64,000 nt of DNA from Bradyrhizobium sp. WSM1417 (lineage in GTDB: Bacteria > Pseudomonadota > Alphaproteobacteria > Rhizobiales > Xanthobacteraceae), in assembly GCF_000515415.1 (NCBI RefSeq), contig NZ_KI911783.1:722501-786500 (forward strand). Reading direction: 5' to 3'. Both the position numbers and the translations under genes were made by a program. Under the pieces are notes generated by a model. The model had not been told where the DNA came from and did not search any database. It was given only the letters and a program-made list of their open reading frames with translations. This document shows positions 48,685 through 59,208 of the stretch, piece after piece; position 1 is the first letter of the stretch; every line of letters begins with the position of its first letter.

Positions 48685-50901
48685 GTGACAGATCCAGCAA
48701 TTGGCTTCACTCCGTCGGCCGGGCTCACTCCGGCCCTCAAGCGTGCGCTGACTGATATATTGGGCGGGAGCGCCGCCAGCGTCCTGACCGTCACATTCGG
48801 ACTGTCCTACTCGCTGCTGATCTTCGCGGGGCCGTTGTCGCCCTATCTGTCCTACGGCATCACGGCCACTTTCGTCAGCTCCGCGGTGCTTGCGGCCGTC
48901 GTCGGGCTCGGCAGCTCCCTGCCCTTCGCGATTGCAGCCCCTGACAGCTCGACCGCCGCGGTGACGGGTATCCTGGCGGCCTCGGTGGTCGAACGCATCG
49001 AGACGGCGCACCTGTCGGCGCCGTTGCTGTCACCAGTCCTGATCACGCTCGGCCTGTCGACGATGCTGACAGGCTTGGTGCTGTGTGGGCTGGGCCTGAC
49101 GCGGCTTGGCCGCGCCATCCGCTACGTGCCTTATCCGGTGGTCGGCGGCTTCCTGGGCGCAACCGGACTTCTCATCGTCATGGGTGCGGTCCGGGTGATC
49201 ACCGACCACCCGCTGCAACTGGCGACACTGTCGCACTTCGCCAACCGCACCATCCTGCTGGAGCTAGGTGCCGCCTGCGCGATGGCGCTGGTGCTGTATC
49301 TCACCTGGCACCGCTCGCGCAGCCCGTTCGGACTGCCGATCATCCTGGTCGGCGGCGTGCTCACCGCGCATCTGGCGTTCTGGATCACCGGCGTCTCCTC
49401 CGATGAGGCGCGCACATTGGGCTGGACCTTTCAGTCCCCACCGCAAGCGGTCTTCGTGCTGCCCTGGCACACCGACGATCTCGCCCGCTATCCCTGGTTT
49501 GCCATACCGGACCTGCTCGGCAACGTCGTCGCGGTCATCTTCGTCACGGCCTCCAGCACGCTGTTCAACACCACCGGCATCGAGGTGGCCACGCATCGCG
49601 AAGCCAATCTGGAGTGTGAGCTGAACGTTACGGGCGCCGCCAATATTCTGACCGGCATGCTGGGCGGCTACCCCGGCTGCAGCTCGACCAGCCGCTCGAT
49701 GCTTAATTTCTCCAGCGGCGGCCGCGGGCGCCTGTCCGGCCTCACTGCCGCAGCGCTGTCGCTGCTGGTGCTCGCCGTCGCACCCGAGCTGCTCGGCTTC
49801 ATCCCCAAATTCGTGCTCGGCGGCCTGTTGCTCTATCTCGGCGCCGACCAGCTGCACAAATGGATCATCGAGTCGCGCAAGCGGCTGTCGAAGCTCGAAT
49901 ATCTGTCGCTGATCGCCATCATCGCGATCATCGTCGCCTGGGGCTTTGTGCCGGGCATCCTGATCGGCGTCATCATCGGCTGCGCGACGTTTGCGTTCAG
50001 CGCCGCACGGGTGGAGTCGATCAAGTACAGTTTTGACGGCTCGGAGTACCGCTCCTCGCTCGACCGCTCGCGCGACGATCAGGACGTGCTGCTGGCCCAT
50101 GGCGGCAAGATCCAGGGCCTCAATCTCCAGAGCTATCTGTTCTTCGGCTCCGCCAACCGGCTCTACCAGCACGTCAAGCAGCTGCTGCAGGAACGCCCCG
50201 AATGCCGCTATCTGCTGTTCGACTTCAAGCTCGTCACTGGCGTCGATTCATCGGCCGCCTATAGCTTCGCCCAGATCAAGCGTAGCGCCGGCGATCTCGG
50301 CGTCGAGCTGATCCTGGTGCATCTGTCGGCCACGGCCGAGAAGGTGCTGCGCTCCAGCGACTTCGTCGGCGAGGGCGTCACCATCATCCCCGAACTCGAT
50401 CGCGCGCTGGAATGGTGCGAGAACGAGCTCATCGCGCAGCATCAGGAGCTGGCGCAGGAAGAAGCCAGCCTGCGCGACTGGTTCACGCGCATGCTCGGCA
50501 GCGAGGACGGCGCCGACGAGCTGATCCGCCGCTGCCAGCGCATCGAGGTCGAAGCCGGCGAGGTCATCGTGCAAGCCGGCGACCCCGCCGATTCCATGCA
50601 TTTCATCCTCGAGGGCCGCGTCGGCATCATGATTCCGGCCGACGACGACCGCAGCACGCGCGTGCGCAGCCTCGGCCGTTACACCACGATCGGCGAGATG
50701 GGGTTGGTGTCACAGACACCGCGCAGCGCCACCATCCAGGCCGAGGTCGAGAGCGTGCTCTACGTGCTGAACACGCACCAGTTCGAAGCCATCAAGACCG
50801 AGGATCCTGCGCTCAGCCACAAGCTGCTGACCTATTTCATATCGGTGATGGCGGAGCGGCTGACCTTTGCGAACCGGACGATCGCGGTGCTGAGGCGGTA
50901 A
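48685..50901 (+). CDS. SulP transporter fused to STAS and cyclic-nucleotide-binding domains
   Basis: A 738-residue protein. About 1-430 is a SulP anion transporter core with some ten to twelve membrane helices (LLIFAGPLSPYLSYGITATF, GCSSTSRSMLNFSSGGRGRL). The STAS domain follows (about 460-560) with GVDSSAAYSFAQI. Residues about 600-730 are a cNMP-binding domain whose phosphate-binding cassette IGEMGLVSQTPRSATI keeps the key Glu and Arg. It probably carries an anion such as sulfate or bicarbonate, gated by cAMP or cGMP. The start is GTG at 48685. The domain trio is seen in some bacteria. Confidence 0.9.
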   Translation: MTDPAIGFTPSAGLTPALKRALTDILGGSAASVLTVTFGLSYSLLIFAGPLSPYLSYGITATFVSSAVLAAVVGLGSSLPFAIAAPDSSTAAVTGILAASVVERIETAHLSAPLLSPVLITLGLSTMLTGLVLCGLGLTRLGRAIRYVPYPVVGGFLGATGLLIVMGAVRVITDHPLQLATLSHFANRTILLELGAACAMALVLYLTWHRSRSPFGLPIILVGGVLTAHLAFWITGVSSDEARTLGWTFQSPPQAVFVLPWHTDDLARYPWFAIPDLLGNVVAVIFVTASSTLFNTTGIEVATHREANLECELNVTGAANILTGMLGGYPGCSSTSRSMLNFSSGGRGRLSGLTAAALSLLVLAVAPELLGFIPKFVLGGLLLYLGADQLHKWIIESRKRLSKLEYLSLIAIIAIIVAWGFVPGILIGVIIGCATFAFSAARVESIKYSFDGSEYRSSLDRSRDDQDVLLAHGGKIQGLNLQSYLFFGSANRLYQHVKQLLQERPECRYLLFDFKLVTGVDSSAAYSFAQIKRSAGDLGVELILVHLSATAEKVLRSSDFVGEGVTIIPELDRALEWCENELIAQHQELAQEEASLRDWFTRMLGSEDGADELIRRCQRIEVEAGEVIVQAGDPADSMHFILEGRVGIMIPADDDRSTRVRSLGRYTTIGEMGLVSQTPRSATIQAEVESVLYVLNTHQFEAIKTEDPALSHKLLTYFISVMAERLTFANRTIAVLRR

Positions 50902-50938
50902 GCTGCCATCACGGCACTGACCTGCCACATACTCCGAT

Positions 50939-51061
50939 GTCGTCCTGGCGAAGGCCAGGACCCATAACCACCGGCCATAGTTCTCGCGAAGACTCGTGGT
51001 TACCAGCTTCGCGCCATAACCCCTCCCTGGGGTAATGGGTCCTGGCCTTCGCCAGGACGAC
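50939..51061. repeat. CGTCGTCCTGGCGAAAGCC-family repeat (copy 3)
   Basis: It has GTCGTCCTGGCGAAGGCC at the left and GGCCTTCGCCAGGACGAC at the right, separated by GGTAATGGGTCCTGG. It ends 16 bases short of the dehydrogenase stop. Confidence 0.85.
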
Positions 51062-51077
51062 CAGGAAATGGCGAGCC

Positions 51078-52571
51078 CTACACCCCCGCCATCATCACGT
51101 ATTTGATCTCGACATATTCTTCCATGCCGTGATGCGAGCCTTCGCGGCCGAGGCCGCTCTCCTTGACGCCGCCGAAGGGTGCGACTTCGGTCGTGATCAG
51201 GCCGGTGTTGACGCCGACCATGCCGGATTCCAGCGCCTCGGCGACTCGCCATACGCGGCCGAGATCGCGGGAGTAGAAGTAGGAGGCGAGACCGAACGGC
51301 GAGGCGTTGCACATCGCGATCACGTCGGCCTCGTCCTTGAAGCGGATCACCGGTGCGAGCGGGCCGAAGGTTTCCTCCTGCGCCACCAGCGAGTCCGGCT
51401 TGACGTCGGAGAGCACCGTCGGCTCGAAGAACGAGCGTCCGAGCTCGCTGCGCTTGCCGCCGGTGACAACCTTGGCGCCGCGCTTCACGGCGTCCGCAAT
51501 GTGGCGCTCGACCTTGTCGACCGCTTTCAAATTGATCAGCGGGCCCTGCGTGACGCCGGTTTCCGTGCCGTCGCCGATCTTCATCGCCGCGACCTTCTTC
51601 GACAGCTTCTGCACGAACTCGTCGTAGATCTTGTCCTGGGCGTAGAGGCGGTTGGCGCAGACGCAGGTCTGGCCCATGTTGCGGTATTTCGAGACGATCG
51701 CGCCTTCGACAGCCGCATCGATATCGGCGTCGTCGAACACCACGAACGGCGCGTTGCCGCCGAGCTCGAGGCCGAGCCGCTTCACGCCGACGGAGGCCTG
51801 CCGGTAGAGAATCTTGCCGACCGCCGTCGAGCCGGTGAAGCCGACGAAACGCACGGCCGGATGCTCGCACAGCACCTTGCCGATCGGCGCTGCATCGCCG
51901 GTGACGATGTTGAACACCCCCTTCGGCACGCCGGCTTTCTCCGCGAGCGCGGCCAGCGCCAGGGCCGAGAGCGGCGTTTCATTGGCGGGCTTCAGCACCA
52001 CGGTGCAGCCGGCCGCAAGCGCCGGCGAAACCTTTCGCGTGATCATCGAGTTCGGGAAATTCCACGGCGTGATCGCGCCACAGACGCCGATCGGCTGCTT
52101 GATCGCGAGCAAGCGCGCATCCGGCCGCTGCGTCGGGATGGTCTCGCCATAGACGCGGCGGGCCTCCTCGGCGAAAAATTCGACATAGGCGCCGCCGATG
52201 TCGACTTCGCCGAGGGCTTCGGCAAGCGGCTTGCCCTGCTCGGAGGTGAGGATCAGCGCGAGGTCCTCGCGGTTGGCGATGATCAGCTCGAACCATTTGC
52301 GCAAGATATTGGAGCGCTGCTTCGCGGTGTGCTTGGCCCAGGCCGGAAAGGCGCGCTCGGCCGCTTCCACCGCCCTGGTGGCGTCATCGGCCGAAAGCTG
52401 CGGAACCTTTGCGAGCTCGACGCCGGTCGCTGGATTGTTGACGGCGAAGACCGGCGAGCCGACCCAGGCGCCGTCGATGTAGCAGGCCTCCTTCAGAAGC
52501 GACGGGTCCTTCAACCGGTCGCGCAGATTGGACGTGGCGTGCTGAGCACGTGCGGCGGCGGTCGGGGTCAT
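51078..52571 (-). CDS. gabD: NAD(P)-dependent succinate-semialdehyde dehydrogenase
   Basis: A 497-residue aldehyde dehydrogenase. The catalytic Glu is in LELGGNAPF and the Cys in GQTCVCANRLY; FTGSTAVGKIL is the nucleotide-binding loop. The overall sequence is of the GabD/SSADH type (KEACYIDGAWVG, ITPWNFPNSMITRK). It oxidises succinate semialdehyde to succinate, as in GABA degradation. The ATG at 52571 has CAGGAG nine bases upstream; no aminotransferase partner is nearby. The exact substrate could be a similar semialdehyde. Confidence 0.92.
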   Translation of the reverse strand: MTPTAAARAQHATSNLRDRLKDPSLLKEACYIDGAWVGSPVFAVNNPATGVELAKVPQLSADDATRAVEAAERAFPAWAKHTAKQRSNILRKWFELIIANREDLALILTSEQGKPLAEALGEVDIGGAYVEFFAEEARRVYGETIPTQRPDARLLAIKQPIGVCGAITPWNFPNSMITRKVSPALAAGCTVVLKPANETPLSALALAALAEKAGVPKGVFNIVTGDAAPIGKVLCEHPAVRFVGFTGSTAVGKILYRQASVGVKRLGLELGGNAPFVVFDDADIDAAVEGAIVSKYRNMGQTCVCANRLYAQDKIYDEFVQKLSKKVAAMKIGDGTETGVTQGPLINLKAVDKVERHIADAVKRGAKVVTGGKRSELGRSFFEPTVLSDVKPDSLVAQEETFGPLAPVIRFKDEADVIAMCNASPFGLASYFYSRDLGRVWRVAEALESGMVGVNTGLITTEVAPFGGVKESGLGREGSHHGMEEYVEIKYVMMAGV

Positions 52572-52693
52572 GGCGTTGCTCCTGCGGGGCTTTTGCGGGC
52601 TGTTCCGGTTCGGCCGGAATATAGGGAGAAGCGGCGCGCAATGCACCGTCCCGCAACGCACATCTGCTGGGAGCTAGGCTCGGAGCGGCGGAG

Positions 52694-53014
52694 TTAGGCC
52701 GCGCCGCTCAGATAGGTCTCGCGCCGCCCGATCATGCGCTCGGCGGCGGCTTTGGCGTCGGCCTTCGAGGAGGTCGCGCAGGTCCGGTATTCGAGATCAG
52801 GGACGTCGGACGCGTTGCGGCGGCCGAACCAGGACTTTGAACCGACCGGCAGCAGCGCCAGCGCCTGCGCCAGATTGTCGACCGCGCCGAACGAATAGAG
52901 CGCACCGGTGCCGGCGATGCGGACCTCGTAGATGCCGGGCGCGATCGGCGCTTCGAGATTTTCGCCCCGTCCGGGACGGGGATAGCGCTTCCATTCGCTC
53001 CAGGTCGAAATCAT
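52694..53014 (-). CDS. Conserved hypothetical protein (106 aa)
   Basis: A 106-residue protein starting MISTWSEWKRYPRPGRGENL. A beta-rich middle (APGIYEVRIAGTGALYSFGA) is followed by an alpha region and a basic C-terminus. GGGGACC lies seven bases before the ATG at 53014. The pattern resembles GIY-YIG-like small proteins (IYEVR...), but the catalytic residues are not clear, so I leave it unassigned. It diverges from the serine hydrolase across a 346-base gap holding inverted repeats. Confidence 0.65.
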   Translation of the reverse strand: MISTWSEWKRYPRPGRGENLEAPIAPGIYEVRIAGTGALYSFGAVDNLAQALALLPVGSKSWFGRRNASDVPDLEYRTCATSSKADAKAAAERMIGRRETYLSGAA

Positions 53015-53360
53015 CTGAGGTCCCCCTCGCGGCCGGTGGGCGGCCGCCAATTTGCATCAAGTCTTAGCGTTGGCCGTCGATCGGCCGAGAGCTGAACGCC
53101 GCAGCTCACAAAATGTTTCAAGTGCTTCAAACAGTCGAAACATATGGCCAGCACCCATCCACGGTGACCACTGGCTGCGGCCATCCACCGCAGATTGTGA
53201 CGGAGTGTTGTCGTTCAGCCGCCTTGTCGTCGTGCGCGGGGAGCCGACCGTCAAGTCACGACATCGCGACCACGGCAGGTACGCGGATGTGCTTGCCGTG
53301 CGGCGGACGCGGGAGGACAATCGATCGCTTCCAACAATAATCAAACCGGAGGAAACGCGG
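53015..53360. promoter_or_regulatory. Divergent intergenic region with nested inverted repeats
   Basis: No gene is seen. TGTTTCAAG-TG-CTTCAAACA (53114-53133) is an imperfect palindrome, and ATGTTTC (53113-53119) also pairs with GAAACAT (53137-53143). Nested symmetric elements between two divergent genes suggest a repressor or activator site. Confidence 0.4.
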
Positions 53361-54554
53361 ATGCAAGGCAAAGCTGAGATCGAGCAGATTCTGCGCCAGA
53401 AGAGCGAAGCCGGGGAGATACCCGGCGTCGTCGCCATCGCCGCCAGCGGTACCGACGTGCTGTATCAGGGCGCGTTCGGCAAACGCGACCTGTCCAAGCC
53501 GGATGCGATGACCGCCGACAGCGTGTTCTGGATCGCATCGATGACGAAGGCGGTGACATCGGCGGGCGCGATGCAGCTCGTCGAGCAAGGCAAGCTGTCG
53601 CTGGATGCGCCGATCGGCGAGGTGTTGCCCGATCTCGCCAAGCCGCAGGTGCTCGAAGGTTTCGATGCCAAGGGCGAAGCCAAGCTGCGGCCGGCCAAGG
53701 GACCGATCACACTGCGCCAGCTCATGACCCACACGGCCGGCTTTGCCTACAACATGTGGAACGGCGATCTCGCGGTCTATCTGGACAAGAACGGCGTCCC
53801 CGCCATCACCACCTGCCAGAACGCGGCGTTGAAGACGCCCATCATGACCGACCCCGGCACGCGCTGGGAATACGGCACCAACATCGATTTCGTCGGCAAG
53901 GCCGTGGAAGCCGTCAGCGGCAAACGCCTCGATGCCTATCTGCGCGACAATCTGTTCGCACCGCTCGGCATGAGCGATACCGCTTTCAAGATCACCGCCG
54001 ACATGCGCAAGCGCCTGGTCGGCATGCATGCGCGCGGCGAGGATGGCCAGCTCGCTGCGATTCCGTTCGAGCTTGAGCAGGAGCCGGAATTCCACATGGG
54101 TGGCGGCGGCCTTTATTCGACCGCGGCCGACTACATCAAATTCACTCAGATGATCCTGAACAAGGGTCGCGGCAACGGCAATCAGGTTCTGAAGGCCGAG
54201 ACCATCGCGACGATGGGGCAGAACCACATCGGCGATCTCGCCATGGGCAAGATGACCACGGCGGCGCCGATGTACACCAATGACGTCGATCTCTATCCGG
54301 AGCAGGTGAAGAAGTGGGGCCTCAGCTTCATGATCAACACCGCCAAGACCGCCGAGGGCCGCAGCGCGGGCAGCCTCGCCTGGGCGGGCCTCGCCAACAC
54401 CTACTACTGGATCGACCCGGCGCGCGACGTCACCGGCGTGATCCTGATGCAGCTGCTGCCGTTCGCCGACGCAAAATGTCTCGAGGCTTTTGCTGGCTTC
54501 GAGCGCGGCGTCTATGCTGGGCTCGATGCCGGCAGCGGGCAGAAAGCGGCCTGA
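53361..54554 (+). CDS. Serine hydrolase (beta-lactamase class C / EstB-like)
   Basis: A 397-residue protein. SxxK is in FWIASMTKAVTSAGAMQ, YxN in RWEYGTNIDFVGK, HTAGFAYN follows the family pattern, and WAGLANTYYW stands at the KTG position. Such enzymes are esterases, carboxypeptidase-like or beta-lactamase-related. There is no clear signal peptide, so it is probably cytosolic. GGAGGA sits seven bases before the ATG at 53361. The ligase gene follows 79 bases later, so they may be cotranscribed. Substrate unknown. Confidence 0.87.
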   Translation: MQGKAEIEQILRQKSEAGEIPGVVAIAASGTDVLYQGAFGKRDLSKPDAMTADSVFWIASMTKAVTSAGAMQLVEQGKLSLDAPIGEVLPDLAKPQVLEGFDAKGEAKLRPAKGPITLRQLMTHTAGFAYNMWNGDLAVYLDKNGVPAITTCQNAALKTPIMTDPGTRWEYGTNIDFVGKAVEAVSGKRLDAYLRDNLFAPLGMSDTAFKITADMRKRLVGMHARGEDGQLAAIPFELEQEPEFHMGGGGLYSTAADYIKFTQMILNKGRGNGNQVLKAETIATMGQNHIGDLAMGKMTTAAPMYTNDVDLYPEQVKKWGLSFMINTAKTAEGRSAGSLAWAGLANTYYWIDPARDVTGVILMQLLPFADAKCLEAFAGFERGVYAGLDAGSGQKAA

Positions 54555-54633
54555 GGCGCGCCTAGCTCTCACAACGCGTGACGGCCGGGCTTGTTGTCCC
54601 GGCCGTCCACGCACCTGACTGGAGGACACGATC

Positions 54634-56328
54634 TTGGCAGACAAAGCCGACAGTTACGTTTGCGGCATCTCCGACACGCCGCTGCTCGGCAACACCATCG
54701 GGCGCAGCCTCGATCAGGCCGCGCGCCGCTGGGGCGATCGCGAGGCGCTGGTTTCGCCCAGCCACGGCGTGAGATGGACATGGACGGAGTTTGCCGCGCG
54801 GGTCGACGCGCTCGCCGCCGGCTTTGTTGCGCTCGGTCTCGAACGCGGCGCACGGATCGGCATCTGGTCGCTGAACCGGCCGGAATGGACGCTGACCCAG
54901 TTCGCTGCCGCCAAGGCCGGTCTCATCCTGGTGACGATCAATCCGGCCTACCGGCTGAGCGAGCTGGAATTCGCGCTCCACAAGGTCGGATGCCGCGCCA
55001 TCGTCACCGCGACGGCGTTCAAGACCAGCAACTACATGGACATGCTCAACACGCTGTTGCCGGAGCTCGCGAGCGCCAAGCCCGGGCAATTGCACGCCGC
55101 GCGGCTACCGGCCTTGCGCATCGTGATCCAGATCGGCGGCCCCGCCTGTCCGGGCACGATCCCATTCGACGAAGTCGCCGGCATGGCCGGACCCCTGCAC
55201 CGCGAGCAGCTCGCCGCGCTCGGTGCCTCCCTGCAATTCGACGATGCCGTCAACATCCAGTTCACCAGCGGAACGACGGGATCGCCCAAGGGCGTGACGC
55301 TGACCCATCACAACATTCTCAACAACGGCTATTTCGTCGGCCGCGCCATGCGCCTGACCGAAGCGGACCGCATCTGCATTCCGGTGCCGCTCTATCATTG
55401 CTTCGGCATGGTCATGGGCAACCTCGCCTCCGTCACGCTCGGCGCGACGATGGTCTATCCCGGCGAGGGGTTCGATCCGCTCGCGACGCTGCGGACGATC
55501 GAGCAGGAAAAATGCACCGCGCTGTACGGTGTGCCGACGATGTTCATCGCCCAACTCGACCACGGCGAATTCTCAAACTTCGATCTGACATCGCTGCGCA
55601 CCGGCATCATGGCCGGCGCACCCTGCCCGATCGAAGTGATGAAGCGCGTCAATAGCGAGATGAACATGGGCGAGGTCACGATCGCCTATGGCATGACCGA
55701 GACGAGCCCGGTCAGCTTCCAGAGCGCCGTCGACGATCCGCTCGATCGCCGCGTCTCCACAGTCGGGCGAATCCATCCGCATGTCGAGGTCAAGGTCGTC
55801 GATCTCGACGGCAAGATCGTCAAGCGCGGCGAACGGGGCGAGCTCTGCACCCGCGGCTACAGCGTGATGCTGGGCTATTGGGAGGAGGCGGAGAAGACCG
55901 CGGACGTACTCGACGCCAATGGCTGGATGCATACCGGCGACATCGCCATCATCGACGACCAGGGTTATTGCAACATCGTCGGCCGCATCAAGGACATGGT
56001 GATCCGCGGCGGCGAGAACCTCTATCCCCGCGAGATCGAGGAATTTCTCTATCGCCACCCCAAGATCCAGGACGTGCAGATCTTCGGCGTTGCGGATACC
56101 CGCTACGGCGAGGAGCTCTGCGCCTGGATCCGCGTCAGGTCCGGCGAGAAGCTGACGATGGAAGAGGTGCGCGCCTTCTGCGATGGCCAGATCGCCCACA
56201 ACAAGATTCCGCGTTACGTGGAATTCGTCGACGAGTTTCCGATGACCGTGACCGGAAAGATCCAGAAATTCCTGATGCGCGACGACGTGGAGCAACGGCT
56301 CGGGCTGAAAGCCGCGAAGACTGCGTGA
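54634..56328 (+). CDS. AMP-forming fatty-acyl-CoA synthetase family protein
   Basis: A 564-residue ANL enzyme. The P-loop is [18 protein letters not shown], with [12 protein letters not shown], the ATP-binding [13 protein letters not shown] and the C-terminal catalytic Lys in [13 protein letters not shown]. It activates medium- or long-chain acids to acyl-CoA. The start codon is TTG at 54634, supported by GGAGGA eight bases upstream. It resembles FadD-like AMP-binding proteins used in fatty acid or aromatic catabolism. Follows the serine-hydrolase gene, possibly one transcript. Confidence 0.92.
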   Translation: MADKADSYVCGISDTPLLGNTIGRSLDQAARRWGDREALVSPSHGVRWTWTEFAARVDALAAGFVALGLERGARIGIWSLNRPEWTLTQFAAAKAGLILVTINPAYRLSELEFALHKVGCRAIVTATAFKTSNYMDMLNTLLPELASAKPGQLHAARLPALRIVIQIGGPACPGTIPFDEVAGMAGPLHREQLAALGASLQFDDAVNIQFTSGTTGSPKGVTLTHHNILNNGYFVGRAMRLTEADRICIPVPLYHCFGMVMGNLASVTLGATMVYPGEGFDPLATLRTIEQEKCTALYGVPTMFIAQLDHGEFSNFDLTSLRTGIMAGAPCPIEVMKRVNSEMNMGEVTIAYGMTETSPVSFQSAVDDPLDRRVSTVGRIHPHVEVKVVDLDGKIVKRGERGELCTRGYSVMLGYWEEAEKTADVLDANGWMHTGDIAIIDDQGYCNIVGRIKDMVIRGGENLYPREIEEFLYRHPKIQDVQIFGVADTRYGEELCAWIRVRSGEKLTMEEVRAFCDGQIAHNKIPRYVEFVDEFPMTVTGKIQKFLMRDDVEQRLGLKAAKTA

Positions 56329-56334
56329 GCCGCC

Positions 56335-56437
56335 TGTCATTCCCCGCGAAGGCGGGGAATCCAGTACGCCGGAGCCTCTCGATTGATCACAACCGTCTCG
56401 GAGTACTGGATCGCCCGGCCAAGCCGGGCGATGACAG
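56335..56437. repeat. GTCATCGCCCGG-family repeat (copy 3, inverted)
   Basis: Read on the minus strand it begins CTGTCATCGCCCGGCTTGGC and has CCAGTACTCCGAGACGG, in inverted orientation to the copies at 16541 and 46306. It separates two convergent genes. Confidence 0.8.
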
Positions 56438-56457
56438 CGAGGATGAGGCTATTCCCC

Positions 56458-57459
56458 TTAAACCGTCAACCCGCGCTGCCCTGCGAGTTCCTTCAGCGAC
56501 ACCTGCGGACGCGCGCCGATGTGCTGGATTACTTCGGCGGCCGCGAGCGCACCGAGCTCGCCACACTGCTTGTAAGGCAGGTTGCGCGCCAGACCGTACA
56601 GGAAACCTGCGGCGAAGAGGTCGCCGGCGCCGGTGGTGTCGACCAGCCGGGCGATGGGGAATGCAGGCGCGGCGACGGCGTCTTCCACTGACACCACCAT
56701 GCAGCCCTTTTCGCTGCGGGTGACCACGCCGAGGTTGACGTCATTGCGCAGCTGCTTGAGCGCGGTGTCGAAATCCGAGGTCTGGTAGAGCGAATGCAGC
56801 TCGGACTCGTTGGCGAAGACGATATCGACGGTGCCGTTGCGCATCAGCCCCAGGAACTCGTCGCGATAACGATCGACGCAGAAGGAATCCGACAACGTCA
56901 GCGCCACCTTGCGCTTGGCATCATGGGCGATCTTGGCCGCCTTGACGAAGGCGTCCTTGGCGTTCTTGGGGTCCCAGAGATAGCCCTCGAGGTAGACGAT
57001 GCCGGCCGCTGCGATCTCGGCCGGGTCGATGTCGGCGGGCGACAAATCCTGCGCGGCACCGAGATAGGTGTTCATGGTGCGCTCGCCGTCATCGGTCACC
57101 AGGATGTAGGAGCAGCCGGTGGCAGGGCCGTCCTTCGCTGCGGGCGTGTTGAAGGCGACGCCGGCCGCGCGGATGTCGTGGACGTAGAGCTTCCCGATCT
57201 GGTCGTCCTTGACCTTGCCGACATAGGCGGCGCGCGCCCCGAGGCTGCCGATGCCGACGATGGTGTTGGCAGCCGAACCGCCGGAAACTTCCGTCGCCGG
57301 GCCCATGTCCTTGTAGATGGCGGCGGCCCGCGCCTCGTCGATCAGGGACATGCTGCCCTTGGTCATGCCGTGCTTGCCCAGAAAGGCTTCGTCGGTCTTG
57401 ACCAGCACGTCGAACAGCGCGTTGCCGATGCCGAGAACGTCATATTTCACGTCAGCCAT
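56458..57459 (-). CDS. Adenosine kinase-like PfkB-family sugar kinase
   Basis: A 333-residue ribokinase-fold protein. VSGGSAANTIVGIGSLGARA is the first PfkB signature, and DTTGAGDLFAAGFLYGLARN the second with the catalytic Asp. It closely resembles proteobacterial adenosine kinases, which phosphorylate adenosine to AMP in purine salvage. Length is typical. It diverges from murJ with 125 bases between the starts. Some members prefer other nucleosides, so substrate is likely but not certain. Confidence 0.88.
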   Translation of the reverse strand: MADVKYDVLGIGNALFDVLVKTDEAFLGKHGMTKGSMSLIDEARAAAIYKDMGPATEVSGGSAANTIVGIGSLGARAAYVGKVKDDQIGKLYVHDIRAAGVAFNTPAAKDGPATGCSYILVTDDGERTMNTYLGAAQDLSPADIDPAEIAAAGIVYLEGYLWDPKNAKDAFVKAAKIAHDAKRKVALTLSDSFCVDRYRDEFLGLMRNGTVDIVFANESELHSLYQTSDFDTALKQLRNDVNLGVVTRSEKGCMVVSVEDAVAAPAFPIARLVDTTGAGDLFAAGFLYGLARNLPYKQCGELGALAAAEVIQHIGARPQVSLKELAGQRGLTV

Positions 57460-57584
57460 TCACCTTGATCCTGTTTGGCGGATTGCGATACCCGCGGAAA
57501 TCCGCTTCCTGTCGGTCTGAAATCTGGCTCGCGGCCTATCACGACCGGCCCTTCACGGGCAAGCAACGGTATTATGCAGTTCCG

Positions 57585-59135
57585 ATGATCCGCTCCTTCC
57601 TGACCGTCTCGACGGGGACACTGGCTTCACGGCTGCTGGGCTTTGCACGCGATTCCCTGATCGCGGCGCTGCTCGGCACCGGCGCCGTGGCGGACGCGTT
57701 TCTGGCGGCATTTCAGCTCGTCAATGTGGTGCGGCGCCTGCTCAGCGAGGGCGCCTTGAATGCGGCGCTGATCCCGGCCTGGCTGCGCGTTCGTGACCAC
57801 GAAGGCGAGGCGGCTGCGGCGGCGTTCGCGGGACGCGTGCTCGGCACCGTGAGCGTGGGCCTGATCGCAATCTCGGTCGTGATTGCACTTTTGATGCCGC
57901 TGATCATCATGATCATCGCGCCGGGCTTCGTCGGCAGCGCATCGCTCGATCTCGCCGTCCAAAATGCGCGGCTGATGCTGCCTTATCTCGCCTTCGCGGG
58001 ACCCGTCACGGTGCTGATGGGCCTGCTCAACGCGCAGGGTCGCTTCGCACTTACCGCGTTCTCGCCGCTGCTGTTCAATATCGCGCTGATCGCCGCGATC
58101 GCAGCACTCCTGCTGTGGCACGCCGATGCGACCTTCGCCGCGTGGATGCTGGCGGCCACCGTCGGCATCGCCGGCCTGTTGCAGCTCCTGATGCTGCTGT
58201 CGCAGAGAAGTGCGCGTCTGGCGACACCGTTGCGCGTGAGCTTCGACAAGGAGATGCGCAGCTTCTTCGCCAAGGCGATCCCGGGCATGATCGCAAGCTC
58301 CGGCCCGCAATGGCTGATGGTGGCCGGCGCGATCATCGCCTCCGCCACGCCTGCCGCGGTCTCCTGGCTCTATTTCGCCAACCGCCTGATCGAGCTGCCG
58401 CTTGGTATTGTCGGCGTCGCCATGGGTACCGTGCTGGTGCCGGAGCTGACGCGCGCGGTGAGGAGCGGCGATCGTGATGCGGTTGCGCATGCGGAATCGC
58501 GCGCGCTGGAACTCGCGACCGGACTGGCATTGCCGGCGACGCTCGGCCTGATCGTGCTGGCGGAGCCGATCGTGCGGCTGCTGTTCGAGCACGGCGCCTT
58601 TGGCGCGGAGGACAGCGCGGCCACGGCGCGCGCCCTGATGTGGCTGGCGCTGGGGCTGCCGGCTCATGTGCTGATCAAGGCGCTGTCCCCGGCCTATTTT
58701 GCCCGCGGCGACACGATGACGCCGCTGCTTGCGACTGCCAAAGGGTTCGTGGTCGCGGTCGCGCTCGCGATCCTGCTCGGTCATTTCTTCGGCGCGAGCG
58801 GGATCGCCGCCAGCATCGCCGCCGGCGCCTGGAGCAGTGCGATCTCGCTGCTCCGGAAAGGCACGCGTGAATTCGGCTTCTCGGTCGATGCCGCCGCCCG
58901 CAAGCGGCTGCCGCGGATCGTGCTCGCCGCGCTCGCCATGGGCGGCCTGCTGTGGCTGACCGCGGGCCTCTTGCCTTCACAGGCCCATGGCCTCATCCGC
59001 TTCATTGCGCTGGGATCACAGATCGCCGCCGGAATCATCGTCTATGGCTTGCTCCTGCAAATCCTCCGCGTCGCGTCCTGGCGCGAGGCGGCCGGTGCCT
59101 TGAAGCGCCCTACCCAGCCCGATCCCGGCGCCTGA
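57585..59135 (+). CDS. murJ: Lipid II flippase MurJ
   Basis: A 516-residue protein of the MurJ/MviN family. It has about fourteen membrane helices. [20 protein letters not shown] and [20 protein letters not shown] are the signature N-terminal regions, with [20 protein letters not shown] in the middle. It flips lipid II across the inner membrane for cell-wall synthesis. The ATG at 57585 is chosen by homology; the upstream open stretch is not in the family. trpS follows after 73 bases. Confidence 0.95.
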   Translation: MIRSFLTVSTGTLASRLLGFARDSLIAALLGTGAVADAFLAAFQLVNVVRRLLSEGALNAALIPAWLRVRDHEGEAAAAAFAGRVLGTVSVGLIAISVVIALLMPLIIMIIAPGFVGSASLDLAVQNARLMLPYLAFAGPVTVLMGLLNAQGRFALTAFSPLLFNIALIAAIAALLLWHADATFAAWMLAATVGIAGLLQLLMLLSQRSARLATPLRVSFDKEMRSFFAKAIPGMIASSGPQWLMVAGAIIASATPAAVSWLYFANRLIELPLGIVGVAMGTVLVPELTRAVRSGDRDAVAHAESRALELATGLALPATLGLIVLAEPIVRLLFEHGAFGAEDSAATARALMWLALGLPAHVLIKALSPAYFARGDTMTPLLATAKGFVVAVALAILLGHFFGASGIAASIAAGAWSSAISLLRKGTREFGFSVDAAARKRLPRIVLAALAMGGLLWLTAGLLPSQAHGLIRFIALGSQIAAGIIVYGLLLQILRVASWREAAGALKRPTQPDPGA

Positions 59136-59208
59136 GGTCAGCGAAATTCCCTTGACGGGGCAGCGCCGCTGTTGGAAACGACGCCCCGTATCTTGCAGGG
59201 AAGCTGCC

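Noticed and set aside
53114..53133. Possible parS site near TGTTTCAAG...CTTCAAACA
   Set aside because: It is too far from the consensus TGTTTCACGTGAAACA (an extra four bases in the centre), and no parA/parB are nearby.
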